In this document: positions 34,653 through 44,296 of the stretch, one piece after another
Position numbering within the stretch: position 1 is the first letter of the stretch
Layout: each line of letters opens with the position of its first letter
NCBI GenBank assembly: GCA_046331625.1
Contig: JAXLQL010000032.1
Span: 23,414-87,413 of the forward strand
Origin: JAXLQL01 sp046331625
Lineage (GTDB): Bacteria > Acidobacteriota > Terriglobia > Bryobacterales > Bryobacteraceae
DNA: 64,000 nucleotides
Direction: 5' to 3'
The notes under the pieces: generated by a model
What the model saw: only the letters and a program-made list of their open reading frames with translations
The model's database searches: none
Told to the model about the DNA's origin: nothing
Position numbers and translations under genes: made by a program

Positions 34653-35693
34653 ATGAAACTCGGCGAAATCGCGCAACGCCTCGGCTGCGAATTGCACGGC
34701 AACGCGGACCTCGAAATCACCGGCGTCCGTGGCATGGAGGAAGCCAGTCCCACCGAAATCACCTTCCTCTCGAATCCCAAGTACGCGCACAAGGTGAAGG
34801 ACACGCGCGCGGGTGCCATCCTCGTCACCAAGCCCGTCAAGGACAAAGACATCGCGTGCGTCATTTCGTCGAACCCCTACGTCGACTTCGCGCGAACGCT
34901 CGAGATGTTCTACACGCCGCCGCGGCCCGCACCCGGGATTCATCCCACCGCTGTCATCGCTCCCAGTGCGACCGTGGGCGACGGCGCATCTATCGGAGCC
35001 TACGCCGTCATTGGTGAGCGCTGCCGCGTGGGTCGCAACGCCGTGCTGCATCCGCACGTGGTCATTTATGAAGGCGCAGAGATCGGCGACGATTTTCTCG
35101 CACACTCGGGCGTGGTGGTCCGGGAGTTCTGCCGCGTGGGCAATCGCGTCATCTTGCAGAACAATGTCGTCGTTGGCGGAGACGGCTACGGGTTCGCCAA
35201 GAAGGCCGATGGCACGCACTACAAGATCGTGCAGTCTGGCGTGACGGTTGTGGAAGACGATGTCGAGATCCAGTCCCTCACTTCGATCGATCGGGCCACG
35301 GTGGGCGAAACCCGTATCGAGCGCGGCGCCAAGATTGATTCGCTCGTTCAGATCGGGCACGCGTGTGTGGTCGGCGAAGACAACATCATCTGCTCGCAGA
35401 CTGGCCTTGCGGGCAGTTCTATTTTGGGCAAGAATGTTTTGCTCGCCGGGCAGGTCGGCATCTCGGGGCACTTGACCATCCACGACAACGCGGTGATCTA
35501 CGCGCAGAGCGGGATCGGCGGAGACGTGGAGGCGGGTGCGATTATGTCGGGCTCGCCGGCATTCGATGCTCCCACGTGGCGCCGCTCGATCACGGCGTTC
35601 CCCAAGCTGCCCGACCTGCTCAAGACTGTGCGGCATTTGGAGAAGCGCCTGGAAGCGCTGGAGTCACGCACTTCGCCGCAATCCGAATCCTGA
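34653..35693 (+). CDS. lpxD: UDP-3-O-acylglucosamine N-acyltransferase
   Basis: Adds the second acyl chain to UDP-3-O-acylglucosamine in lipid A synthesis. The N-terminal LpxD domain (ELHGNADLEITGVRGMEEA) is followed by left-handed beta-helix hexapeptides (IHPTAVIAPSATVGDGASIG and further) with catalytic His236 in LVQIGHACVVGED. Length (346 aa) is typical. The start is ATG 34653 (or ATG 34650) directly after the repeat region. It stands alone; other lpx genes are not in the window. Confidence 0.93.
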   Translation: MKLGEIAQRLGCELHGNADLEITGVRGMEEASPTEITFLSNPKYAHKVKDTRAGAILVTKPVKDKDIACVISSNPYVDFARTLEMFYTPPRPAPGIHPTAVIAPSATVGDGASIGAYAVIGERCRVGRNAVLHPHVVIYEGAEIGDDFLAHSGVVVREFCRVGNRVILQNNVVVGGDGYGFAKKADGTHYKIVQSGVTVVEDDVEIQSLTSIDRATVGETRIERGAKIDSLVQIGHACVVGEDNIICSQTGLAGSSILGKNVLLAGQVGISGHLTIHDNAVIYAQSGIGGDVEAGAIMSGSPAFDAPTWRRSITAFPKLPDLLKTVRHLEKRLEALESRTSPQSES

Positions 35694-35699
35694 TCGCGC

Positions 35700-37082
35700 T
35701 TACGCCAAAATCTCCCTGATCGGACCCGTGCCCTCCTCCACCAAATGGAACGTCCGCCCGATCGCCTGCACCTGCATCTTCTTGTAGTCGAGCCCCACCT
35801 GCTGCAGAATCGTCGCGTGTAGATCCGAGTAGTAGTGTGGATGCTCCATCGCGCGATATCCGAACTCATCGGTCGCGCCATGCACCACGCCACCCTTCAC
35901 GCCTCCACCCGCCAACCACGACGTGTAGCCCTTCGGATTGTGATCGCGACCGGTAATGTTCTGCGACCACGGGCTACGCCCGAACTCACTCGTCCACACC
36001 ACCAAGGTCGAATCGAGCATGCCCCGCTGATCCAGATCGCGAATCAATCCGGCGAGCGGCTTGTCCGTCGCGCGACACAGCGGTTCGTGCGTCTTCATGT
36101 CGCCATGCGCGTCCCAGGCTCCGTTTCCCCCGCCCGCGTGGCAAATCTGAATGAAGCGAACGCCCTGCTCCGCCAGCCTGCGCGCCAACAGCAGTTGCTT
36201 GCCGAAGTCGTCAGTGGGCTCCGCGCCGATCCCGTAGAGATCGAGCACATGCTTCGGCTCGTTCGCGAACGAAACCACTCCGGGCGCGGTCAATTGCATC
36301 CGCCCGGCCAACTCATACGAACGCGTGCGCGCGGCAATGTCCGACTGGATCGCATGCCGCTCTCGAAACTCCGCATTCAGCTTCGCCAGCATTTCCATTC
36401 GCCGCTCACGCTCGGCCGCGTTGCTTCCCTTCGGCGGATACAGGTTTGGAATCGGCGTATCACCCGATTGGAACGGTGTCGCCGCGTGCGCTCCTCCTAG
36501 ATAACCTCCGGTGAGCTGCACCGGAGACGAGGGCCGCCCGATATTCACGAACGCCGGAAGATCTGTGTTCGCCGTACCGAGCGCATACGACACCCACGAA
36601 CCCAGCGATGCATGATCGAACGCGCGCCCGCGATGTCCGGTCTGCGTCTCGATCACCGCGGGAAAGTGATTCCCTTCGTGGCACCACATCGAGCGGACGA
36701 TCGAGATCTTGTCCACCACCTCGCCCACGTGCGGAAACCAGTCCGACACTGGAATGCCCGACTTGCCATACTGCTTGAACGTGCGCAAACAGGGGATCAC
36801 GGGCCGCTTCATCTCGGCCACGTTGTCGCCGAAGCCGATGGCGTCGATCAGCTTGCCCGCGTACTTGTTGCCTTTCGGATCGAACGTGTCGAGGTGGCTG
36901 ACGCCGCCGCACATGAAGAGGAAGATGACCGACTTCGCCTTCGGAGCGAAGTGGGTTCCCGCGCCTTCGATCTTGCCGTCGGCCGCGAGCAGCGAGCCGA
37001 GCGCCGTCCCCAGAAACGCTCCGCCCGTCTGATGGAACAGATGCCGCCTGGAGACGCGGCCGCCGGGAAATGTTTGAAACAT
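35700..37082 (-). CDS. DUF1501 family protein
   Basis: The N-terminal Tat-like signal (GGRVSRRHLFHQTGGAFLG) is followed by the sulfatase-like DUF1501 domain (460 aa). Conserved parts are SVIFLFMCGGVSHLDTFDPK near the N terminus, MWCHEGNHFPAV, and WTSEFGRSPWSQ then GRDHNPKGYTSWLAGGGVKG. The family is common in planctomycetes and acidobacteria and almost always pairs with a DUF1549/DUF1553 gene, as here. Biochemical role unproved. Start ATG 37082; the frame is open to 37133. Confidence 0.85.
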   Translation of the reverse strand: MFQTFPGGRVSRRHLFHQTGGAFLGTALGSLLAADGKIEGAGTHFAPKAKSVIFLFMCGGVSHLDTFDPKGNKYAGKLIDAIGFGDNVAEMKRPVIPCLRTFKQYGKSGIPVSDWFPHVGEVVDKISIVRSMWCHEGNHFPAVIETQTGHRGRAFDHASLGSWVSYALGTANTDLPAFVNIGRPSSPVQLTGGYLGGAHAATPFQSGDTPIPNLYPPKGSNAAERERRMEMLAKLNAEFRERHAIQSDIAARTRSYELAGRMQLTAPGVVSFANEPKHVLDLYGIGAEPTDDFGKQLLLARRLAEQGVRFIQICHAGGGNGAWDAHGDMKTHEPLCRATDKPLAGLIRDLDQRGMLDSTLVVWTSEFGRSPWSQNITGRDHNPKGYTSWLAGGGVKGGVVHGATDEFGYRAMEHPHYYSDLHATILQQVGLDYKKMQVQAIGRTFHLVEEGTGPIREILA

Positions 37083-37090
37083 GGCCGCTC

Positions 37091-39250
37091 CTATTGCACG
37101 AAAACGAACTCGTCGAGATTGAACAAGAGCCACGCCAGCCCGTCGAGACGTGCGGGATCGCCGTCAAGGTAGGTCATGCCCTGATCGAGTTCGGCTGCGC
37201 TGGGCGCGCGACTCACTGCGATGCGATAGGCGAGTTGCACCGCAGACTTCAGATCGGCCCCGGCCTCCTTCCGCACGCGGTCCGCGAGCTTCTTCGAGGC
37301 TTTGTCCACCACGTCACTGTTCATCAGGAACAGACTCTGCGGCGCGGTGACCGTGCGCGTGCGCAGCGGACACGGCAGACGCCCATCCTCCACATCGAAC
37401 GCCTGGAGAAAATTCGGAACCACGTCCCGGCTCGTCGAGAACCCGCGAATGATGTACGCGCCACGGCGGTTGATCTTCGCGTCCGCGCGAGCGCCACCAC
37501 GGCCACCACGGCGCGGCCGATCCTCGCGAGCCAGATCGAACGAAGGTCCGCCGACCGTGCGGTCCAAATCGTCAGCGGCCGTGAGAATCGAATCCCAGAT
37601 CGGCTCCGCTTCCAGACGCCGTAGGCGCATGCCCCACAGATATGTGTTCGCCGGATCGATCCGGGTGTTGCGCTCCATTACTTCGCGATCGGCCCACGAC
37701 GCCCGGCGATACGCCTGCGACGTCACCATCAGTTTGTGCATCTGCCGCATGCTGAACTTGCGCGACACGAACTCGCTCGCCAGCCAATCGATCAGCTCGC
37801 GATGCACCGGCGCGCCTCCAAGCGTGCCGAAATCGCTCACGCTCTTTTGCAGGCCTTCGCCGAAATGCCATTGCCAGAGCCGATTCACCGCCACGCGCGC
37901 AAACAATGGATTCTCCGGTGCAGTGAGCCAATCGGAGAACGCCTCCACACGCCCCTCGCGCCAATCGATCTGCGCGGGCGCGAACGGCCACCCTGGCTTC
38001 ACCGGCTTGTCTTTTTCAGGGCGCTCCGGTTCACCACTCGTCAGAATGTAGCTCGGCTCGGTTTCTTTCGTGCCGTCTACTTCCACGGTCCAGAACGCGG
38101 GCAACGGGGCGGCCGCGGTGTTGCTGATTTCGTCGAGCTTCTTTCGGAGATCCTTGTAACGCGCGCGATCCGCCGCATTCATGCTGTCCTGCAGCGGACC
38201 CGAATCGATCCGTAGCACCGGGAAGTAATCGTCCGCGATCTTCTGCTCGTCGGCCGTCCGATCCTTCTCCGGCTTTCGAATGATCGCCTGCACATTCGCC
38301 GGCAGCATCGATACGCGCTCCTGGTAGAGCTTCTCCCGATACGGCTTAGTGAGTTCTTGGAGCGGACCTTCCACCGCCGTGCGCTGGGCAGCAAGTTCAT
38401 CGTTCGCCTTGGCGCGCGCCATCACCTCAGAGGGCGTGGCCAGCAGCACCTTCTTCACTACCAGGGGATCGAACAACGCCTTCATGCGATAGAAATCCAG
38501 CTGCGTCACGGGATCGTACATGTGGTCGTGGCATTTTGCACAACCGACGGTGAGCCCCAGAAACGCGCTCGACACCGTCTCGACAGCCACAATCGGCAAC
38601 TCCTGCGTATCCTTGTTGTCACGAATCACGGCGCCGCGCGCGAGAAATCCGCGCGCGAACATGTCTTCTGGCCGCGGCTCTGCCTTCGACCGGACGCCGA
38701 TGGCCGAAATCTGCGTGCGCTGCGTCGAGCGATATCCGGTGAGCTGCGTACGTACGAACTGGTCATAGGGAAGATCGCTGTTGAGCGCGTAGATCACCCA
38801 ATCGCGCCACAAGTGGATTCCCGGTGCAGCGTACATTCGCTCGTCCGCGTCGGCATAGCGCAGCACGTCGAGCCAGTGCCGCGCATAGCGCACGCCGTGT
38901 TGCTCGTCGGCGAGCAAGCGATCCACCACGCGCTCGTAGGCATCGGGCGATTCGTCTTTCAGGAACGCGTCTTGTTCAGCGGGCGTGGGCGGGATCCCGA
39001 TCAGATCGAGATACACGCGACGCAGCAGGGCCGGCTTGTCCGCCGCCGCCAAGGGCGTAAGCCCGTTCTCGGCCAACTTCACGCCAACGAACGCGTCAAT
39101 CGGATTTCCCTCGCCCGGTGGCACGGCGGGCCGCTTCACAGCTTCGAGGCTCCAAAGCTTCTTCGCCTTGCTCGAAGGGGGCGTGGGCTTGCGCTCGGCG
39201 GAAACGATCTCGAGCGCGAGCGCCAACACAATGAGGGAGCGGCCAATCAC
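37091..39250 (-). CDS. DUF1549/DUF1553 (PSD1-type) protein with haem motif
   Basis: The protein (719 aa) is exported via the signal peptide RSLIVLALALEIVSA. It begins with DUF1549 (PIDAFVGVKLAENGLTPLA, then RRVYLDLIGIPPTPAE), contains one c-type haem motif CAKCHDH, and continues with DUF1553 (TAPENPLFARVAVNRLWQWH, then TAPQSLFLMN). The haem and co-occurrence with DUF1501 suggest a periplasmic redox-linked role, but none is established. It lies eight bases from the DUF1501 gene and in the same direction, and is transcribed first. Confidence 0.85.
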   Translation of the reverse strand: MIGRSLIVLALALEIVSAERKPTPPSSKAKKLWSLEAVKRPAVPPGEGNPIDAFVGVKLAENGLTPLAAADKPALLRRVYLDLIGIPPTPAEQDAFLKDESPDAYERVVDRLLADEQHGVRYARHWLDVLRYADADERMYAAPGIHLWRDWVIYALNSDLPYDQFVRTQLTGYRSTQRTQISAIGVRSKAEPRPEDMFARGFLARGAVIRDNKDTQELPIVAVETVSSAFLGLTVGCAKCHDHMYDPVTQLDFYRMKALFDPLVVKKVLLATPSEVMARAKANDELAAQRTAVEGPLQELTKPYREKLYQERVSMLPANVQAIIRKPEKDRTADEQKIADDYFPVLRIDSGPLQDSMNAADRARYKDLRKKLDEISNTAAAPLPAFWTVEVDGTKETEPSYILTSGEPERPEKDKPVKPGWPFAPAQIDWREGRVEAFSDWLTAPENPLFARVAVNRLWQWHFGEGLQKSVSDFGTLGGAPVHRELIDWLASEFVSRKFSMRQMHKLMVTSQAYRRASWADREVMERNTRIDPANTYLWGMRLRRLEAEPIWDSILTAADDLDRTVGGPSFDLAREDRPRRGGRGGARADAKINRRGAYIIRGFSTSRDVVPNFLQAFDVEDGRLPCPLRTRTVTAPQSLFLMNSDVVDKASKKLADRVRKEAGADLKSAVQLAYRIAVSRAPSAAELDQGMTYLDGDPARLDGLAWLLFNLDEFVFVQ

Positions 39251-39265
39251 AGGAACAATCGTATC

Positions 39266-40489
39266 TCAGTCGACCACCGCGGCGACCACCATCTCGAGCA
39301 CGCGCCGCACGCCATCGTCCACGCCCACGGGACCATCGCTGAACTGGCTCCGTGGCGCGGGCTGCCAGCCGTCGCGCGACCCGTCGTACCTATAGGTCTG
39401 CTTCAGGCCCGTCCGTGCCGGATCGTACTGCGCGTCATTGCCCGCCATCTTGTAGATCACTATGTCGAGCGATGGAATCACGTAGACTCCGAATCCGCCA
39501 GCGCCCGATTTGAAGTACGCATCGCGCGGCGCACCCGCCACGTGCCCGCCCGCATTTGTTTCAAACATAAGTCCATAGGGCGAGTGCCGATTGTAGGGCG
39601 AAGGCTTCCCGCACATCGCGACATAAGCCGCAGGCACGATCTGCTGGTTCCCCCACCGGCCGCCATGCAACAGCATATAAAGGAATCGAAGCATGTCGGT
39701 GGAGCGCGGTGCGATGTCGCCTCCCCCGGGCGTGTGTGGCAACGTCATTTCGCCGCGCCGCCGAGCCCAAGCCCATTGCCCCCATCCGAGCGGCTTGGCG
39801 AGCTTCGCGTCCAGGTACTCGTGCATCTCCATCCCGGTAAGCTTGCGCAACACCATCGATGCGATGTGCGGCGAGTTCGAAGCGTACGAGTAGCCCTCAC
39901 CCGGAGCGCACCAAAGCGGAGTCTTCAGCGCGGCTTCATCTTGCCCCAGCGCACGATCCCCGCGTGGCAGCGGCTCCGGCTTGAATGACGGCACGCCATT
40001 CACGAATCCCGGATTTGCACCCTCGCCGCGAAGCCCCGCACTCATCGAGAGCAGATGCCCGAGCTTGATCTCGGCCTTTCGTGGATCGTCGAGTGGCAGT
40101 GACACGGGCAAGTATTTCTCGCTGAACACCTTCGTTTCGAGCCCATCGGGAATCAGCGCCTTCTTGTCTTCCAGCATGATGCCGCACGCGATGCTCGTGT
40201 AAGCCTTGCCAACTGACGCGGTGGCCGGATTCGCCTCGCGATTCCCGCGGCCACAATAGCGCTCATAGATCAGATATCCGTGCCGGACCACCAGCAATCC
40301 CCCGTGCTGGCTGGTGCGCTGCGCGTACTCGAAGGCCAGATCGAGCTTGCGCGTATCGATGCCCGTCGCCTTCCGGATCCGGGCCGCATCAGAAAGCGTG
40401 CGCCATCCGCCCTCCGTGTCGGGCGGCGGAAAGTACTCGGCGGCGAACAACACAGGAGCAAGAGCGGCCATAAACGCGGATGCACGCAT
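39266..40489 (-). CDS. Serine hydrolase (class C beta-lactamase family)
   Basis: Secreted (short hydrophobic N terminus FMAALAPVLFAAE) serine hydrolase of the beta-lactamase/esterase EstB fold. The nucleophile pair is S92xxK95 in ASVGKAYTS, with the tyrosine motif GEGYSYASNS near residue 200-205. The family includes esterases and peptidases as well as beta-lactamases; resistance is not implied. Length 407 aa. It lies 16 bases upstream of the DUF1549/1553 gene in the same direction and may be in that transcript. Confidence 0.8.
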   Translation of the reverse strand: MRASAFMAALAPVLFAAEYFPPPDTEGGWRTLSDAARIRKATGIDTRKLDLAFEYAQRTSQHGGLLVVRHGYLIYERYCGRGNREANPATASVGKAYTSIACGIMLEDKKALIPDGLETKVFSEKYLPVSLPLDDPRKAEIKLGHLLSMSAGLRGEGANPGFVNGVPSFKPEPLPRGDRALGQDEAALKTPLWCAPGEGYSYASNSPHIASMVLRKLTGMEMHEYLDAKLAKPLGWGQWAWARRRGEMTLPHTPGGGDIAPRSTDMLRFLYMLLHGGRWGNQQIVPAAYVAMCGKPSPYNRHSPYGLMFETNAGGHVAGAPRDAYFKSGAGGFGVYVIPSLDIVIYKMAGNDAQYDPARTGLKQTYRYDGSRDGWQPAPRSQFSDGPVGVDDGVRRVLEMVVAAVVD

Positions 40490-40550
40490 GCATTCCAGGA
40501 TATCCGCAAATCCCGAGCGGGTCGGTTCACATTGACGCGATAATAAGAGG

Positions 40551-41648
40551 ATGCCGCAGATTTGCTATCGCGCCTTCGTCTTGGCCGCGACCCTCGCCAT
40601 CCCTGTTGCTGCGCAACGTCCCCCCGCGCCCGCTCCGCGGGGCCTGCCCGACGGACCCGGCAAAGAAGCAGTGATCCGCGTCTGCGGATCCACTTGCCAC
40701 GGACCGCAGATCGTGGCCGGCAAAGGCTACACCCGCGAAAACTGGGGCGTCGTGGTCAACGGCATGATCGCACGCGGCGCGAAGGCCGAGGCAGCCGAGT
40801 TCACTGAAATTGTCGACTACCTGGGCAAGAACCTGCCGCCACGAACCGGAACAGCCGGCGCGGGCGGAGTCGGATTCATTGGAGCTGGTCCCGATGATGC
40901 GCACGTCGTCGATGGCGAGGCTGCCGAGCGTGGCAAGTCGATCTACGCTTCCGAGTGCGTCACCTGCCACGGACCCAAGGCTCGCGGCGTCAGCGAAGGT
41001 CCGCCGGCACAGCACGGTTCCGATCTCGTGCGCTCACTCGTGGTGCTGAAGGACCGTTACGGCGCCACCATCGGAACCTTCCTGCAGAAGGGCCACCCGA
41101 CGCAGAGTGGCCGTTCCAGCGCTGAAATCAAGGGCGACCGTGCGATCGACCTCGCGCACTTCCTCCACCTCAAGGTCACCGAGACGCTACGCAGTGGTCC
41201 CTATTCGCAGCCCATCAACGTGCGCACCGGCAACGCGCAAGCAGGCCAAGAGTACTTCAACGGCGCAGGTGGTTGCAACAAGTGCCACTCTCCTTCCGGC
41301 GACCTCTCCGGCGTCGGCAACAAGTACGATCCCGTCGCGCTCCAGCAAAAATTCATCTTCCCGCGCACGTTCGGATTCGGACGCCGCGGTGGCGCTCCCT
41401 CGCCCGTCAAGCCCACCACCGTCAAAGTCACCACCGCCGACGGCAAAACAATTTCAGGAAATCTCGTGCACATCGACGACTTCAACGTGGCGCTACGCGA
41501 TTCCTCCGGCGAATACCACTCGTGGACCCGCAACCCTGGTCCGAAAGTGGAAGTCAACGATCCTTACGCCGGCCACATCGCGCTTCTCGATAGATACAGC
41601 GACAAGAACATCCACGACGTCGTCGCCTACCTGGAGACCCTCAAGTGA
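40551..41648 (+). CDS. Tri-haem cytochrome c protein
   Basis: Exported cytochrome (signal peptide residues 1-22, FVLAATLAIPVAAQ) with three haem motifs: CGSTCH at 45-50, which is an unusual CX3CH, CVTCH at 136-140, and CNKCH at 242-246. A C-terminal SH3-like segment (TVKVTTADGKTISGNLVHI, about 285-330) follows. It overlaps by four bases (GTGA) with the PQQ dehydrogenase, so it is the probable electron acceptor for that enzyme. GATAAT lies six bases before the ATG, again suggesting a very short leader. Confidence 0.85.
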   Translation: MPQICYRAFVLAATLAIPVAAQRPPAPAPRGLPDGPGKEAVIRVCGSTCHGPQIVAGKGYTRENWGVVVNGMIARGAKAEAAEFTEIVDYLGKNLPPRTGTAGAGGVGFIGAGPDDAHVVDGEAAERGKSIYASECVTCHGPKARGVSEGPPAQHGSDLVRSLVVLKDRYGATIGTFLQKGHPTQSGRSSAEIKGDRAIDLAHFLHLKVTETLRSGPYSQPINVRTGNAQAGQEYFNGAGGCNKCHSPSGDLSGVGNKYDPVALQQKFIFPRTFGFGRRGGAPSPVKPTTVKVTTADGKTISGNLVHIDDFNVALRDSSGEYHSWTRNPGPKVEVNDPYAGHIALLDRYSDKNIHDVVAYLETLK

Positions 41649-43222
41649 AAATCGCCACCGCACTCGCTCTCGCCGCAGTCACAATCCTCGGCCAGACGCT
41701 CGATCCCGCCAAGCTCGCCAAGGCTCCGACCGATTCCTGGCCCTCGTTCAATGGCGACTATTCCGGACGCCGTTTCTCGCCGCTCACCAAGATCAATGCG
41801 AACAACGCGAGTTCGCTGAGCCTCGCGTGGGTCTACCGGATCAACGTCGCGTCGGCGGGTCCGTTCCCTGGCTCGATCAAGTCGTCGCCAGTGGTGATCG
41901 ACGGCGTGATGTTCTTCACCGTTCCCGATCACGTGTGGGCGATAGACGCTCGCACGGGCCGCCAACTGTGGCATTTCGCTTGGCCCTCGCATGGCGGCAT
42001 CCACATCGGAAATCGTGGCGTTGCCGCGATGGGCAAGTGGCTCTACTTCGTCACGCCGGATTGCAACCTCGTCTCGCTCGACATGAAAGACGGCAAGGAA
42101 CGCTGGCACAAACGCATTTGCGATCCCGACCTGCTGTTGTTCGCGAGCGCCGCTCCGCTCATCGTGGGCAACCACGTGGTCACCGGCGTGAGCGGAGATG
42201 ACCTCGACGTTCCTGGCTACATCGAAGCGCACGATCCGGAAACCGGAGACATGCAGTGGCGCTGGTACGCGCATCCCGAGCCGGGAACCCCGGAAGCCAA
42301 GAGTTGGCCCTCAGTGGAAGCGATGATGCACGGTGGCGGCATGACTTGGGGATCCACTACCTACGATCCCGAGCTCAACCTCATCTACTTCGGCACCGGG
42401 AATCCGCAGCCAGTGATCGCGCACAAGGGGCGCATGGGCGACAATCTCTACACCGAGTGCATCATCGCGCTCAATCCCGACACCGGGAAGATGGCTTGGT
42501 ATTTCCAACCCTCGCCGCATGACACGCATGATTGGGACGCGATCCAGACACCCGTGCTCATTGATGGCATGATTGACGGCAAGCCGCGCAAACTGATCGC
42601 GCAGGCTTCGCGCAACGGATACTTCTTCGTGCTCGATCGCGCGACAGGAAAGAATGTTGTCACCACGAAGTTCGCGAAAGCGAATTGGGCGAAAGGAATT
42701 GACGCCAAGGGTCAGCCGATCCCCGACCCCGCCAAATATCCGCAGAACGATGGCGCGCTGGTGGCTCCGAATCAAGGCGGTGCGGCGAACTGGCCGCCGC
42801 CTAGCTACAGTCCCGCCACTGGGCTCTTCTACATCAACGCCACGGACGCCTATAGCGTCTACTACATCTACGATGACGAAGACAAGCCCGAAGGCTGGGG
42901 CGGCAACGATCGCGGCGGCTGGTCGCAAAGCACGCTGAAGGCGATCGACTACAAGACTGGCAAGGTCAAGTGGGGCCACAAGTGGGAAGGTCCTGGTGGC
43001 CCGCGCTCGGGAGTGCTCGCCACTGCGGGCAACGTTGTCTTCGCGGCCGATCCTTCGAACAACTTCGTGGCTCTCAACGCCACTTCCGGACAGGTGCTGT
43101 GGCACGCGAATCTCGGCACGGGCATGAGCAATGCGCCGATCAGCTATGAGCTCGACGGCGTGCAGTATGTGGTGATCGGCGCGAACGACACGATGTACGG
43201 CTTCGCCATGTACGCGAAGTAA
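41645..43222 (+). CDS. PQQ-dependent dehydrogenase (quinoprotein alcohol dehydrogenase type)
   Basis: Exported (signal residues 1-16) eight-bladed quinoprotein of 525 aa. Blade motifs include VWAIDARTGRQLWH, LVSLDMKDGKERWH, IIALNPDTGKMAWYF and LKAIDYKTGKVKWGH. PSPHDTHDWDAIQTPVL fits the metal/PQQ pocket of family members, whereas the vicinal Cys pair of methanol dehydrogenase is not seen. It would oxidise an alcohol or sugar in the periplasm and pass electrons to the cytochrome encoded just upstream. GTG 41645 overlaps the cytochrome stop. No pqq synthesis genes are in the window. Confidence 0.88.
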   Translation: MKIATALALAAVTILGQTLDPAKLAKAPTDSWPSFNGDYSGRRFSPLTKINANNASSLSLAWVYRINVASAGPFPGSIKSSPVVIDGVMFFTVPDHVWAIDARTGRQLWHFAWPSHGGIHIGNRGVAAMGKWLYFVTPDCNLVSLDMKDGKERWHKRICDPDLLLFASAAPLIVGNHVVTGVSGDDLDVPGYIEAHDPETGDMQWRWYAHPEPGTPEAKSWPSVEAMMHGGGMTWGSTTYDPELNLIYFGTGNPQPVIAHKGRMGDNLYTECIIALNPDTGKMAWYFQPSPHDTHDWDAIQTPVLIDGMIDGKPRKLIAQASRNGYFFVLDRATGKNVVTTKFAKANWAKGIDAKGQPIPDPAKYPQNDGALVAPNQGGAANWPPPSYSPATGLFYINATDAYSVYYIYDDEDKPEGWGGNDRGGWSQSTLKAIDYKTGKVKWGHKWEGPGGPRSGVLATAGNVVFAADPSNNFVALNATSGQVLWHANLGTGMSNAPISYELDGVQYVVIGANDTMYGFAMYAK

Positions 43223-43232
43223 TGGATTCCTG

Positions 43233-44279
43233 TTGATCTCCACGCAACTCGCGCGTCGCGGAAGCGTCACACTCTTCGCGACCTGCGCGTTTGCGCTCAC
43301 CGCCGCCGCTCAATCCGTCTCCGCGGAACTGCCAGCTGGATGCTCGGCGTACGCATCCATTCCGCTTCCTGCCGAGGCGGAGATCGTACGTGCGCCCGAG
43401 ACGTTCCCAGCTTGTGCTTCGTACCGTTCCTATCGTGGGATCGGACGTCCTGTCAGCTATGGCGAGGCGCGCGCATGTGCATGGCAAGAGCGGCTTGCTC
43501 AGAAAGCTGGCCTATCACAGAACCCGGAGGCGCCCACGGCTTGGGTGGTCGGCGGCTCGCTCATCCTCGCCGACATTTATGTCAACGGCGCGGGCGTCAC
43601 TCGGAACATTCCACTCGCTATGCGTTTCGCTTGCGAGTCCAACGAAGCTACTGCGCGGCTCGCGCTCGACGTCGTGAGGAATCTCAACCGCTCACCTCGG
43701 AGCGGCGCTCTCTTCGAATTCTGCGACTACGCCTCGACGACGTTGATGATGACCTTCTGCAGCGCGTACGCGTTGGAAATTGAGGACAATCGCAGAGACC
43801 GCTACTATCGATCTCTCAAACAGGCCATGACTCAGGACCAAAAGGCGGCGTTCGCAGCGCTTCTTGCCGCCCAGAAGGCGTACGTCTCGGCCCATGCGTA
43901 TGAAGTAGATCAGCGCGGCACGAGCCGCTCCATCCGAACCATCGGGTCGCAGGACATTCTCAGCGATCTCTTTCGAACGGAAGTAGTCCATTTCGAGCGT
44001 GGCAAATGGCCCGCTCTCTCCTCGAGCCAAGTCGCGACAGCGGACGCCTTGGAGCGTAACGAGTACGAGAAAACACTACAAAGACTGCGCTCCAACACGA
44101 AGGAAGATGTCGAGCAAGGGGCCGTCGCGGCAGACGAACTCCCACGCGTGGAGCAAGCGTGGCAGGCTTACCGCGATGCCTGGATGGCATTCGCGCGCCT
44201 GCGCTACTCTGCCGCAGCGACTACCATCCGGGCGCAAATCGTCCTTGACCGATCTCGTTTGCTGGCGACCATCCGTTGA
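43233..44279 (+). CDS. Secreted protein with LprI-like (lysozyme-inhibitor-like) C terminus
   Basis: The signal peptide (VTLFATCAFALTAAAQS) is followed by a Cys-containing domain of unknown type (residues 30-190). The C-terminal 120 residues contain an LprI/DUF1311-like region, with EYEKTLQRLRSNTKEDV then LPRVEQAWQAYRDAWMAF and the aromatic pattern of the family. LprI proteins inhibit lysozyme in mycobacteria; here it may have that role or another. It begins at TTG 43233, 10 bases after the PQQ dehydrogenase, probably in the same transcript. Confidence 0.6.
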   Translation: MISTQLARRGSVTLFATCAFALTAAAQSVSAELPAGCSAYASIPLPAEAEIVRAPETFPACASYRSYRGIGRPVSYGEARACAWQERLAQKAGLSQNPEAPTAWVVGGSLILADIYVNGAGVTRNIPLAMRFACESNEATARLALDVVRNLNRSPRSGALFEFCDYASTTLMMTFCSAYALEIEDNRRDRYYRSLKQAMTQDQKAAFAALLAAQKAYVSAHAYEVDQRGTSRSIRTIGSQDILSDLFRTEVVHFERGKWPALSSSQVATADALERNEYEKTLQRLRSNTKEDVEQGAVAADELPRVEQAWQAYRDAWMAFARLRYSAAATTIRAQIVLDRSRLLATIR

Positions 44280-44296
44280 GTTTCGCCCACCGGGCC

